20,985 nucleotides of DNA from Tissierellales bacterium (GCA_030152145.1 JASLIL010000100.1:1-20985), one strand, 5' to 3'; counted from the first letter of the stretch, positions 6,960-14,852 are shown. Numbers and translations: made by a program. Notes: generated by a model from the letters alone, not told the origin.

Positions 6960-7478
6960 TTGACCATTAATGATAAGTTTATAATAAGCTTAAAGGGAAA
7001 ATCCTATGTAACCTACGAGGGACTTCTAGACTACGCTCACTCTCTAGGACTAAAATCCATAGAAGTGGAAATACTCCAGATTCCCAACAAGGAAAATAAT
7101 ATGACAGCAATATGTTCGGCAACGGCTAAAACAAAAGATACCAGCTTTACAGATCTTGGAGATGCCTCTCCCAGCTCTGTACAAAATATCTTGGTACCCC
7201 ATCTTATAAGAATGGCCTCTACACGTGCCAAGGCCAGAGCTTTAAGGGACCTTACCAACATTGGTATGACTGCCATAGAAGAGCTAGACAAGATTGAAGA
7301 AACAGAGGAAAAATACAACAATCAACAGTCTCAGCCTATGACTCAAAAGCAAAGAAATGCTTTGGAGAATCTATCCAAGGTTACAGGCACAACTATAAAC
7401 TACCAAGAATTAGACAAAAATGGGGCAAAAAAACTTATATCAGAACTAGTGGCCAGAGCCAATAATCCACAAAAATAA
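6960..7478 (+). CDS. Conserved hypothetical protein, possibly ssDNA-annealing (Rad52/ERF-like)
   Basis: A 172-aa soluble protein. The start TTG at 6960 has TTAGGAGGAG 6 bases upstream. The N-terminal two thirds contain KSYVTYEGLLDYAHSLGL, an ASPSSV stretch and PHLIRMASTRAKARALRDL followed by NIGM. The TRAKARALR run resembles the conserved helix of phage and bacterial single-strand annealing proteins, but this is pattern memory, not a search. After an acidic linker (about 108-127) the C-terminus MTQKQRNALENLSKVTG to KLISELV looks like a small helical domain common in such proteins. Co-transcription with an M42 peptidase is unexplained. Alternative: a conserved clostridial protein with unrelated function. 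A perfect terminator follows at once. Confidence 0.75.
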   Translation: MTINDKFIISLKGKSYVTYEGLLDYAHSLGLKSIEVEILQIPNKENNMTAICSATAKTKDTSFTDLGDASPSSVQNILVPHLIRMASTRAKARALRDLTNIGMTAIEELDKIEETEEKYNNQQSQPMTQKQRNALENLSKVTGTTINYQELDKNGAKKLISELVARANNPQK

Positions 7479-7504
7479 AGCATAACATCAGTTATGCTTT
7501 TTTT
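7477..7504. terminator. Terminator, usable in both directions
   Basis: AAAGCATAAC (7477-7486) and GTTATGCTTT (7491-7500) enclose ATCA. T7 follows on the + strand. On the minus strand the stem is followed by ATTTTTG. It ends the M42 operon and probably also pcp from the other side. The left arm takes in part of the TAA stop. Confidence 0.9.
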
Positions 7505-7509
7505 ATATC

Positions 7510-8151
7510 CTAGTGGGTAGCCCCACCCTCCTCTTTTATATCCTGATCCTGTAAAACAGCCACTGCCACCGCCACTTCCAAGGCCCTAACTATATCACTC
7601 ATATTCATAGAAGGCATATTTCTCTTATCCACCACCTGCTCTGGTATAAAAGGTACATGAATAAAACCTCCCCTAATCCCCTTAAACTTCCTATCTATAA
7701 GGTAGTGAAGGCCATACATAATATGGTTGCAAACATAGGTTCCAGCTGTATTGGAAATAGAAGCTGGTAGGCCAATAGATCTAATTTCCTTAACCATGGC
7801 CTTTATAGGCAGCTTAGAAAAATAGGCCCCATCTCCATCTTCAAATATAGGCTGGTCTATAGGCTTATTTCCCCTATTGTCCTCTATGGAGGCATCGCTA
7901 ATATTTATAGCCACTCTCTCAATACTAATATCTGACCTACCACCAGCCTGACCCAGGCATATAACCAGGTCTGGCCTCTCCCTTTCCATGGCCTCCTCAA
8001 GTATTCTTATGGATTCATGGAAAACTGTAGGAAGCTCAAGTTTTACTATTTCAGCTCCCGCTATCCTAGAGCTAATGGCCCTAACAGCCTCAAAAGATGG
8101 ATTAATTCTCTCCCCAGCAAAGGGATCAAAGCCCGTCAACAAAACCTTCAT
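7510..8151 (-). CDS. pcp: Pyrrolidone-carboxylate peptidase (pyroglutamyl-peptidase I)
   Basis: A 213-aa C15 cysteine peptidase that removes N-terminal pyroglutamate from peptides in the cytosol. The catalytic triad is intact: E78 in SIERVAIN, C141 in GTYVCNHIMYGLHYL and H165 in GGFIHVPF, each three positions below the B. amyloliquefaciens numbering. The N-terminal KVLLTGFDPF and NPS turn are typical. The ATG at 8151 is chosen over an upstream in-frame ATT/ATG because AAGGAGG lies 6 bases before it. It follows the coiled-coil gene by 31 bp and is probably co-transcribed. The C-terminus is short and acidic. With the nearby M42 peptidase it points to peptide use. Confidence 0.96.
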   Translation of the reverse strand: MKVLLTGFDPFAGERINPSFEAVRAISSRIAGAEIVKLELPTVFHESIRILEEAMERERPDLVICLGQAGGRSDISIERVAINISDASIEDNRGNKPIDQPIFEDGDGAYFSKLPIKAMVKEIRSIGLPASISNTAGTYVCNHIMYGLHYLIDRKFKGIRGGFIHVPFIPEQVVDKRNMPSMNMSDIVRALEVAVAVAVLQDQDIKEEGGATH

Positions 8152-8182
8152 AGACATCCTCCTTAAAATCATAGTTTCTTAG

Positions 8183-9397
8183 TTATATATAGTCCTCATC
8201 ATTATATTCTGCTATCCTATCCTTATCATTCTGTTCAAAACAGTCATCATAAAACCTGTCAGATATATGCACCCTATCCTCTAGAGGCAGGCTGTCCTTC
8301 CTGTAGATAAAGTAGTTTTCACACTGGCTACAATAGTAAAGCTCTTTGTCTAAGACACCCTGAATCTTCTCATTTTCCCTAAACATAAGCTTGGCTTCCC
8401 TTTTAGAAAGCTCAAAGCCATCCTTTGGGCACTTTAGCCTGCCATTATTAATACGCTCCACACTATCAGTGAAGTTTTCATAACTGGAAGCTAAAATATC
8501 CCTTTGAATTAGGTCTATAATCTTATTGTCCAAGCTAATATCAGCCCTTAAATCTTCAAAATCCCTCTCCATATAGGCAAAGTCATCTTCCCCTATATAG
8601 GGAGAACTGTATCTTAAGTAAAAATCACGGTGACCAATATATTTCTTATCCTTTGAGGCTATAAGATCAAAATCAGGCTTACACCTATCCTTATAGCCAT
8701 GGTAAAACTTTAGGTAGGTATAATCCAAAGCCACGGACTCATCTAGTTCATCCAGCTCTAGATCAAGAAGTATTTCTCCGTATTCTGTCATATCCAAATC
8801 CAGACCTGACAAGACCAAGATATTACCATAGGTGATTAAAGCTTCATGAAAATCTTGCTTAGATCCCATGTCCTTGAATATAGAGATAAATTTTTGGTGA
8901 TTCTCAGAAAGAAAATCCTTCACCTCTTCAACATCATAGTACTTCCTATCCAAGATTTCTGACAAAGCTAAAAACAATGAAAAACCACAAGATTCTTCTA
9001 GATCTATAGAAATATTTAGAAGTTCAGAAAACTTTTCCAAAAACTCATTTAAAATCTTATTACTAAGACCATAATCTTCCATCTTGTCCTCAATAAATTT
9101 TAAAAACTCTCCATTACTATTCTCAAATGAAAGCTCTTCCTTCTGAGTAAAAGCCTCTAACAATTTATCTCTCTCAAACTCTAAGTTCTCTAACTTTAAA
9201 CTTAAACTTTCTATCCCCCTATCCTTCTGGTCTAGGTCCTCCCTTAAGGCCTCCCCTTCCTGACTTAAAATCTCTACTTCCTTATCCCTGTCCTCAAGCT
9301 CCCTATAAAGTCTCTCCAGTTCAGATATAAATTTCTCCTTCAAAGAACTCATATCCTCAAAAATATTACTGAATTCCCTATCAACAGAATCTATCAT
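8183..9397 (-). CDS. Hypothetical coiled-coil protein with C-terminal Cys motif
   Basis: Not recognised. It has 404 residues and is very acidic. About 10-90 is a heptad-rich coiled coil (DRDKEVEILSQEGEALREDL and on). The middle, 100-300, is Asp/Glu/Leu rich and probably helical-repeat in nature. Near residue 320 the pattern LKCPKDGFELS, then YYCSQCENYFIYRK about 30 residues on, looks like a treble-clef or zinc-ribbon with three Cys and possibly an Asp. There are no membrane segments or signal peptide, so it is cytosolic. The ATG at 9397 has GGGAGG 8 bases upstream; a TTG at 9415 precedes that site and is rejected. It is followed by pcp in the same unit. The promoter region (TATAAT at 9430-9435) is clear. 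Confidence 0.75.
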   Translation of the reverse strand: MIDSVDREFSNIFEDMSSLKEKFISELERLYRELEDRDKEVEILSQEGEALREDLDQKDRGIESLSLKLENLEFERDKLLEAFTQKEELSFENSNGEFLKFIEDKMEDYGLSNKILNEFLEKFSELLNISIDLEESCGFSLFLALSEILDRKYYDVEEVKDFLSENHQKFISIFKDMGSKQDFHEALITYGNILVLSGLDLDMTEYGEILLDLELDELDESVALDYTYLKFYHGYKDRCKPDFDLIASKDKKYIGHRDFYLRYSSPYIGEDDFAYMERDFEDLRADISLDNKIIDLIQRDILASSYENFTDSVERINNGRLKCPKDGFELSKREAKLMFRENEKIQGVLDKELYYCSQCENYFIYRKDSLPLEDRVHISDRFYDDCFEQNDKDRIAEYNDEDYI

Positions 9398-9429
9398 AAC
9401 TATCCTCCCTTTCAAACAGTTCTATTTAT

Positions 9430-9458
9430 ATTATACCCTTTAGAAGCTATCTTTTAAA
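9430..9458 (-). promoter_or_regulatory. Promoter of the coiled-coil/pcp operon
   Basis: Minus strand: TTTAAA, 17-bp spacer, TATAAT (rc of 9430-9435). The start codon is about 30 bases further on. The -35 overlaps the tail of the prfB terminator. Confidence 0.6.
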
Positions 9459-9488
9459 ATAAAAAGGCAGATGGTTTCCCATCTACCT
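9456..9488 (-). terminator. prfB terminator with GAAA tetraloop
   Basis: AGGTAGATGG-GAAA-CCATCTGCCT on the minus strand (9465-9488) with one G-T pair, followed by TTTTTATTTT. The prfB stop TAG is inside the stem. Confidence 0.93.
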
Positions 9489-10587
9489 AGTCTTCATCCT
9501 TAAATACTCATTTATAAAACCATCTATATCCCCATCCATAACCCTATTAACATCTGATATTTCAGCATTGGTCCTATGGTCCTTGACCATAGTATAGGGA
9601 TGGAAGGTGTAGGATCTAATTTGAGAGCCCCAGGCTATCTGACTATAGCTGCCCTGCAGGTCCTCAATCTTCTCCTTGTTCTCCTCTTCCTTTAGCTGGA
9701 CCAACTTGGCCTTCAGCATCCTAAGAGCTGTTATCCTATTGCTATGTTGGCTTCTCTCACTTTGACACTGGACAGTTATTCCTGTAGGAATATGGCTAAT
9801 CCTAACAGCTGAATCTGTGGTATTAACATGCTGGCCACCAGCACCACTAGCCCTGTAGGTATCAATCTTTAGGTCCACCTCATTTATATCCACATCCACA
9901 TCCTCATTTAGCTCTGGATATACATCTATACTAGCAAAGGAAGTATGCCTCCTATTAGAGGAATCAAAAGGTGATATTCTTATTAGACGATGGACTCCCT
10001 TCTCAGACTTCAAGTAGCCATAGGCATTGAAACCTGAAATCAAAAGAGTAACAGACTTTATACCACCCTCTGTATCAGGCTGGTAGTCTAAAAACTCTGT
10101 CTTAAAGCCCTTCTTATCAGCCCATCTCTTATACATTCTAAGCAGCATCTCAGCCCAATCCTGGGCCTCAACCCCACCAGCACCTGAGTGAATGGACACA
10201 ATGGCATTGTTAGAGTCAAACTCACCAGTTAAAAGAGTGGAAAGCTTAAAATCCTCTGTCCTCAACCTAAGCTTCTTGAAAAGCCTCTCCACTTCCCTAA
10301 GGCTCTCCTGATCCTCCTCCTCTATAACTAGCTCCACCAGAATCTCAAGATCCTCCAGATCTGCCAGCAAATCCTCATACTCCTCTATTCTCTTGTTAAG
10401 TTCTGTAATCTTCTGCATAGTCTCCTGGGCAAAAGCCACCTCATCCCAAAAATCATTATCAAAGGTCTTCTTCTCTAAAGAAATCTTCTCACTTTTCAGT
10501 CTATCTATGTCAAAGACTCTTTCCTAACTGCAAAACCATCTCACTCATACTCTCTAGTTCATCTCTTAAAATGTATATACTCTCCAT
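9483..10587 (-). CDS. prfB: Peptide chain release factor 2, expressed through a programmed +1 frameshift
   Basis: RF2 releases peptides at UGA and UAA stops. The gene opens at ATG 10587 after AAAGGAG, runs 25 codons to CTT TGA, and continues in the +1 frame from GAC at 10511 (join of 10587-10513 and 10511-9483). The joined product is 367 aa, normal for RF2. A call limited to one frame would start at the GTG at 10439 and lose 49 residues. In full-length numbering SPF (stop recognition) is at 205-207 and GGQ (hydrolysis) at 250-252, identical to E. coli numbering. An internal purine stretch AGGAAAG lies three bases before CTT, as expected for the stimulator. The gene follows secA by 23 bp, as in B. 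subtilis, and ends in its own terminator. Confidence 0.97.
10509..10525 (-). promoter_or_regulatory. RF2 autoregulatory frameshift site
   Basis: Minus strand AGGAAAG AGT CTT TGA C. The Shine-Dalgarno-like purines, the 3-base spacer, the slippery CTT, the in-frame TGA and the following C match the known bacterial prfB element. Low RF2 favours the +1 shift, so RF2 controls its own synthesis. Confidence 0.96.
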
Positions 10588-10610
10588 ATTATCTCCTTTC
10601 CAATCCAGGC

Positions 10611-13346
10611 CTAATCGTCCTGACCACAGCACTTCTTGTACTTCTTGCCACTACCACATGGACAAGGGTCATTTCTACCAATCTTCTCACCCTTAACTAT
10701 AGGCTCCTTGGACTTAACCACATCTCCACCACTAGCTTCAGTCTCCTCAGCTACACGCTTTCTCTCCATATCCTCTGGCTTAGCCACATTCAGAAGATAC
10801 TTTATAGTATCCTCCTTAATGCTCTGGTTCATCTCCTCAAACATATCAAAGCCCTCATGCTGATAGGCCTGAACTGGATCCACCTGGCCATAAGCCCTAA
10901 GGCCTATACCCTGTCTCAACTGATCCATAGCATCTATATGATCCATCCACTTGCTATCAACCACCTGTAAAAGTACTATCCTCTCTATCTCCCTAATAAG
11001 CTCCTGGCCTATCTCCTCTTCCTTATCATGGTATTTTTTAAGACCCATCTTAAGGATACCATTCTTTAGCATCTCCCTATCACAAGACTTAACAGCCTCA
11101 AAAGGAATTTCCTGATCTATAAGACTTAGGTTTATAAGGTAGTTGGAAAGACTAGTTAAATCCCAGTTATCCGGCAACTTCTCATCACCAATATAAACAT
11201 CCACAGCATAGTCAGCCAAGGAAGCTATCATCTTCTCAACATAAGGCTTCAAGTTCTCACCCTCAAGAACCCTCTTCCTCTCAGCATATATAACCTCTCT
11301 TTGCTTGTTCATAACATCATCATACTGAAGAACATGCTTTCTTATAGCAAAGTTATTGCCCTCAACTCTCCTTTGGGCACCCTCTATGGAATTAGTCAAC
11401 ATCCTATGTTCCAAAGGCTCATTTTCGTCCATATCAGCAGACTCCATCAACCTCTTTATCCTCTCTCCACCAAAAAGTCTCATAAGATCATCTTCCAGGG
11501 AAAGGAAAAATTTACTACTACCTGGATCTCCCTGTCTACCAGCACGACCTCTCAACTGGTTGTCAATCCTTCTAGACTCATGTCTCTCCGTACCGATAAT
11601 ACAAAGACCACCAGCAGCCTTAACTCTAGAAGCATTAGCATCTGTATCCTTCTTGTGCTTTTCGTAAAGCTCCTTATAGTCTCTTTTAGCCTCAAGAACC
11701 TCCTCATCACTAATCTCCTCAAAGCTATCCACCAGGTCAATAACCTCCTGGGAGTACTTTTTCGCAAGATCCTTTTTAGCAAGAAACTCTGGATTACCTC
11801 CAAGAACTATATCCGTACCCCTACCAGCCATGTTGGTAGCAATAGTAACAGCCCCTAATCTACCAGCCTGAGCCACTATCTCTGCCTCTCTCATATGCTG
11901 CTTAGCATTTAAAACCTCATGAGGAATACCCTCCCTCTTTAAAAGTTTGGATAAAAGTTCAGAGTTTTCTATGGAAATAGTACCAACCAAAACAGGCTGA
12001 CCACTAGCATGTCTCTCCCTAACTTCATTAACTATAGCCCTGTATTTTATAGGCTCGGTAGCATATATAGAATCTGCCAAATCCTCCCTTAAAATAGGTC
12101 TATTAGTAGGAATCTCCACAACATCCATACCATAAATCTCCCTAAACTCTGGCTCCTCAGTCTTAGCTGTACCAGTCATACCAGAAAGTTTATCATACAT
12201 TCTAAAGTAGTTTTGGAAGGTAATAGTCGCCAGGGTCTTAGACTCAGACCTAATCTCTATAGACTCCTTAGCCTCTATAGCCTGGTGCAAGCCCTCACTA
12301 TATCTTCTACCATCCATAATCCTACCAGTAAACTCATCAACTATAAGAACCTTGCCATCCTGAACCACATAGTCAATATCCCTCTTCATAACATAGTTAG
12401 CCTTAAGGGCCTGATTAATGTGATGGGCCAACTCCATATTCTCCATATCAGCCAAGTTCTCTATATTAAAGTAGTCCTCAGCCCTCTTGTTACCCTTCTC
12501 AGTCAGGTTACAGCTCCTACCCTTCTCATCTATAACAAAGTCCACAGTCTCCTCTTTTATCTCCCTATCAAAAGGATCTGACTTGGTCTCATTAGGATCT
12601 AAAATTCTCCCCTTCAAGCCCTTAACAAACCTATCAGCAATACTATAAAGATCAGTAGACTTCTCACCCCTACCAGAAATTATCAAAGGAGTTCTAGCCT
12701 CATCTATAAGAATAGAGTCAACCTCATCCACTATAGCGTAGTTCTTCTCCCTCTGAACCATCTCAGACTTGTATATAACCATATTATCTCTCAGGTAGTC
12801 AAAGCCAAACTCATTGTTTGTACCATAGGTTATATCAGAATTGTAGGCCTCTCTTCTCTCAGTATTATCCATACCATTTAAGATACAGCCAACTGAAAGG
12901 CCCAGATAGTTATAAAGCTTGCTCATCCAAGTCTTATCCCTCTTAGCCAGGTAGTCGTTAACTGTAACAACATGAACCCCCTTGCCACTTAGGGCATTTA
13001 AATAGGCTGGCAAAGTCGCCACCAAGGTCTTACCCTCACCTGTCTTCATCTCCGCTATCTTGCCCTGGTGAAGTATAACTCCACCTATAATCTGTACCCT
13101 AAAATGCTTCATACCAAGAACCCTATAAGAAGCCTCTCTACAAACAGCAAAAGCCTCCACTAGAATATCATCCAGAGTCTCGCCATTTTTCACTCTATTT
13201 TTAAACTCTTCTGTCTTCCCTCTCAGTTCAGCCTCCGAAAGCCCAGTCATCTCTCCATCAAGAGCCATAACCTTATCAGCCAAAGCCTCTGCTTCCTTAA
13301 GCTCATTGCCCGTAAACAACTCCACTACTTTTTTAAAGAATCCCAT
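10611..13346 (-). CDS. secA: Preprotein translocase ATPase SecA
   Basis: A 911-aa SecA, the motor that drives unfolded preproteins through SecYEG. Visible parts: AEMKTGEGKT (Walker A, about 99-107), VDEVDSILIDEARTPLIISG (Walker B and the conserved IDEARTP), VNDYLAKRD, the second helicase half with ATNMAGRGTDIVLGGNP and LRGRAGRQGDPG, the preprotein and wing/scaffold regions, and a C-terminal zinc motif CPCGSGKKYKKCC that binds SecB-like partners or phospholipid. The start ATG 13346 is preferred because AAAGGTGG precedes it; a GTG at 13358 is inside that site. secA lies between the DUF5317 gene (21 bp) and prfB (23 bp), so all three are probably one transcript. No clear promoter lies immediately upstream. 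Confidence 0.98.
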   Translation of the reverse strand: MGFFKKVVELFTGNELKEAEALADKVMALDGEMTGLSEAELRGKTEEFKNRVKNGETLDDILVEAFAVCREASYRVLGMKHFRVQIIGGVILHQGKIAEMKTGEGKTLVATLPAYLNALSGKGVHVVTVNDYLAKRDKTWMSKLYNYLGLSVGCILNGMDNTERREAYNSDITYGTNNEFGFDYLRDNMVIYKSEMVQREKNYAIVDEVDSILIDEARTPLIISGRGEKSTDLYSIADRFVKGLKGRILDPNETKSDPFDREIKEETVDFVIDEKGRSCNLTEKGNKRAEDYFNIENLADMENMELAHHINQALKANYVMKRDIDYVVQDGKVLIVDEFTGRIMDGRRYSEGLHQAIEAKESIEIRSESKTLATITFQNYFRMYDKLSGMTGTAKTEEPEFREIYGMDVVEIPTNRPILREDLADSIYATEPIKYRAIVNEVRERHASGQPVLVGTISIENSELLSKLLKREGIPHEVLNAKQHMREAEIVAQAGRLGAVTIATNMAGRGTDIVLGGNPEFLAKKDLAKKYSQEVIDLVDSFEEISDEEVLEAKRDYKELYEKHKKDTDANASRVKAAGGLCIIGTERHESRRIDNQLRGRAGRQGDPGSSKFFLSLEDDLMRLFGGERIKRLMESADMDENEPLEHRMLTNSIEGAQRRVEGNNFAIRKHVLQYDDVMNKQREVIYAERKRVLEGENLKPYVEKMIASLADYAVDVYIGDEKLPDNWDLTSLSNYLINLSLIDQEIPFEAVKSCDREMLKNGILKMGLKKYHDKEEEIGQELIREIERIVLLQVVDSKWMDHIDAMDQLRQGIGLRAYGQVDPVQAYQHEGFDMFEEMNQSIKEDTIKYLLNVAKPEDMERKRVAEETEASGGDVVKSKEPIVKGEKIGRNDPCPCGSGKKYKKCCGQDD

Positions 13347-13367
13347 CAAAACTGCCACCTTTCAAAA

Positions 13368-13943
13368 TTATCTACTCATAAATGAATCCCTTCTAAACAT
13401 TAAATCCTGTATAAAAAGGAAAATACCAAAAGCCACTATCAGATCCCCCATACTTATAATCTTTGGCAATGGATAAGGTTTAGAAAAGACAATAGTATTA
13501 GTCAACATTGGATATTTCGTAGCCTCTGTCAAGGGCACATAAAGCCCCCTAGAAGCTGATCTAATAGGTTCAACCAAAGGTTCTCTCCCCGTTAAACTTA
13601 AGGCCTCTAGTAAAACCGGCCTTTTAAAGCCATTGGAGAAAATCATTAAAAAATTCATCACATAACCTATTAAACAAAGCCATAAAGACCTAAACCTGTA
13701 GTTAGTAACAATCCCCACAAGTATCAATCCAAAAGACAATATAAGTAGCTCCCTATTATATGTAAGAACTTTTTCAATGGAACTTACTCCCACTAAATTA
13801 TTTAAGAAAACAATTATGCCTTGAATGAATATGCCCAGAAATAAAATTAGAAAAGTCTTCTTCTTCAAACTTCTAAAACGTCTAATCTTGCCACCCTTTA
13901 AAAGACCAATTAAAAGAGACAAAACTATGGCCTCCACCAACAT
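13368..13943 (-). CDS. DUF5317 family membrane protein
   Basis: A 191-aa hydrophobic protein with about five membrane segments. The C-terminal half has the DUF5317 signature: GFKRPVLLEAL, then TEATKYPMLTNTI, then PYPLPKIISMGDLIVAFGI and a short tail IQDLMF. Proteins of this family are common in clostridia and have no known function. The ATG start has AAAAGGAG about 8 bases upstream. It lies between the hpf terminator and secA, 21 bp from the latter, an insertion relative to B. subtilis hpf-secA-prfB. Being first in the secA transcript, it might be co-produced with the secretion motor, but a functional tie is only inference. Confidence 0.85.
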   Translation of the reverse strand: MLVEAIVLSLLIGLLKGGKIRRFRSLKKKTFLILFLGIFIQGIIVFLNNLVGVSSIEKVLTYNRELLILSFGLILVGIVTNYRFRSLWLCLIGYVMNFLMIFSNGFKRPVLLEALSLTGREPLVEPIRSASRGLYVPLTEATKYPMLTNTIVFSKPYPLPKIISMGDLIVAFGIFLFIQDLMFRRDSFMSR

Positions 13944-13964
13944 AATGTTCCACTCCTTTTAGTC

Positions 13965-13998
13965 AAAATAAAATTGCAGGATATCATATCCTGCAATT
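13965..13998 (-). terminator. hpf terminator
   Basis: A 12-bp stem AATTGCAGGATA (13972-13983) with its complement (13987-13998), 3-base loop. The minus strand then reads TTATTTT. Little room is left for a promoter between it and the DUF5317 start at 13943. Confidence 0.88.
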
Positions 13999-14021
13999 AT
14001 CATCTATAGTTAATTATACTA

Positions 14022-14555
14022 TTAAAGCTTAGGTACTATCAAGCCATAATTGTTATCTTTTCTCTTATACACTACATTTACCTGACCTGTATCTCCATCC
14101 ATATAAACAAAGAAGTTATGACCCAATAATTCCATTTGTAAAACTGCCTCTTCCTCTGTCATAGGATTTAAGAAAAACTCTTTTCTCTTAACAATTTTCT
14201 TCTTCTCCTCATCAGCTTGTTTTTCAAGAGGCTCTATATTTTCAAACCTAATAGAACTCTGTGCTCTTTGTCTATTCTTTAATCTGGTTTTATATTTTCT
14301 GATCTGTCTCTCTAGTTTTTCAACAGCATTATCAATTGATTCATACATATCATCAGTGCTTTCCTCTGATCTTAAGATTGTTCCTGGAAGGTGGATAGTA
14401 ATCTCTGCTGTATCGGTCTTATTTTGTACCCTGTAAGTAACATGAATCTCAATGTCCTCCTCAAAGTACTTATCAATTTTTTCAAGTTTGTCCTCAGTAA
14501 GATTTTTTAGAGCATCTGTTATTTCTATATTTCTACTAGTATATACAATTCTCAT
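14022..14555 (-). CDS. hpf: Ribosome hibernation-promoting factor, long form
   Basis: A 177-aa long HPF (YvyD/RaiA family). Residues 1-100 form the S30AE/RaiA domain (MRIVYTSRNIEITDALKN, EKIDKYF, an AEITIHLPG strand, then the DMYESIDNAVEKLERQIRKY helix). After a Lys-rich linker the C-terminal dimerisation domain ends in FFLNPMTEEEAVLQMELLGH, NFFVYMD and NVVYKRKDNNYGLIVPK. The long form pairs 70S ribosomes into inactive 100S particles in slow growth. The start ATG 14555 has GAGAGGAG 9 bases upstream. The unit is monocistronic by terminator. Its upstream region carries a TTGAAA/TAGTAT promoter candidate, a short dyad and the DnaA-box cluster. Confidence 0.96.
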   Translation of the reverse strand: MRIVYTSRNIEITDALKNLTEDKLEKIDKYFEEDIEIHVTYRVQNKTDTAEITIHLPGTILRSEESTDDMYESIDNAVEKLERQIRKYKTRLKNRQRAQSSIRFENIEPLEKQADEEKKKIVKRKEFFLNPMTEEEAVLQMELLGHNFFVYMDGDTGQVNVVYKRKDNNYGLIVPKL

Positions 14556-14575
14556 AAACCCATCTCCTCTCAAAT

Positions 14576-14596
14576 TTAAGAAAATTAATTTCTTAA
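14576..14596 (-). repeat. Short dyad in the hpf leader
   Basis: TTAAGAAA (14576-14583) and TTTCTTAA (14589-14596) form a perfect 8-bp inverted repeat, 5-base loop, just upstream of the hpf ribosome site. It could be an operator or a leader hairpin. Confidence 0.4.
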
Positions 14597-14621
14597 TTCA
14601 TATATACCCAATTATCTAAAA

Positions 14622-14650
14622 ATACTATAATTTTATTTTATACATTTCAA
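14622..14650 (-). promoter_or_regulatory. Candidate hpf promoter
   Basis: Minus strand TTGAAA (rc of 14645-14650), 17 bp, TAGTAT (rc of 14622-14627). It lies between hpf and the DnaA-box cluster. Confidence 0.45.
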
Positions 14651-14659
14651 ATAATAATT

Positions 14660-14798
14660 ATATCCACATTAACTCCCTGTAAATTGTGGATTAATTTTGT
14701 GGATATCTGTGGATAGTGTGGATGGTTCTGTGGACAAGGCACTATTACAAGGGTTTTTATCCACATTGTGCACACATAGGCTGTCCATAACTTGTGAA
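14660..14798. other. DnaA-box cluster, oriC-like or DnaA-titration region
   Basis: Compared with TTATNCACA in either orientation: ATATCCACA 14660 (8/9), TGTGGATTA 14685 (8/9, reverse), TGTGGATAT 14698 (8/9), TGTGGATAG 14708 (8/9), TGTGGATGG 14717 (7/9), TGTGGACAA 14729 (8/9), TTATCCACA 14757 (perfect), TTGTGCACA 14766 (8/9), TGTCCATAA 14782 (8/9). The five reverse boxes are spaced 9-13 bp. The adjoining 14581-14660 is 89% A+T (71 of 80, no G), like an unwinding element, and TAATAA touches the first box. There is no dnaA or dnaN in the window, and the C-over-G excess does not switch across this point in lines counted by hand, so a true origin is uncertain. Confidence 0.75.
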
Positions 14799-14800
14799 TT

Positions 14801-14844
14801 CAGAAAAATAAATTAAGTGGACAGTTAAGGTCCACTTAATTTAT
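14801..14844 (-). terminator. Terminator of the TVP38/TMEM64-type gene
   Basis: A 15-bp perfect stem (14808-14822 with 14830-14844; core AAGTGGAC/GTCCACTT), 7-base loop, then TTTTTCTG on the minus strand. It borders the DnaA-box cluster. Confidence 0.88.
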
Positions 14845-14852
14845 ATTCAAAA

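Noticed and set aside
10440..10587. Non-coding gap, or a frameshift mutation (pseudogene), upstream of the prfB GTG at 10439
   Set aside because: The CTT TGA C context, upstream purines and exact RF2 numbering show a programmed frameshift rather than a defect.
11301..11858. Plus-strand reading frame of 185 codons inside secA
   Set aside because: It is antisense to the conserved secA frame, has no family features, and owes its length to low stop frequency opposite secA.
14581..14800. Firm call of the chromosomal origin
   Set aside because: Box density and A+T content fit, but dnaA/dnaN are absent and the C-over-G excess of the + strand does not switch in the lines counted on both sides. Kept as oriC-like only.
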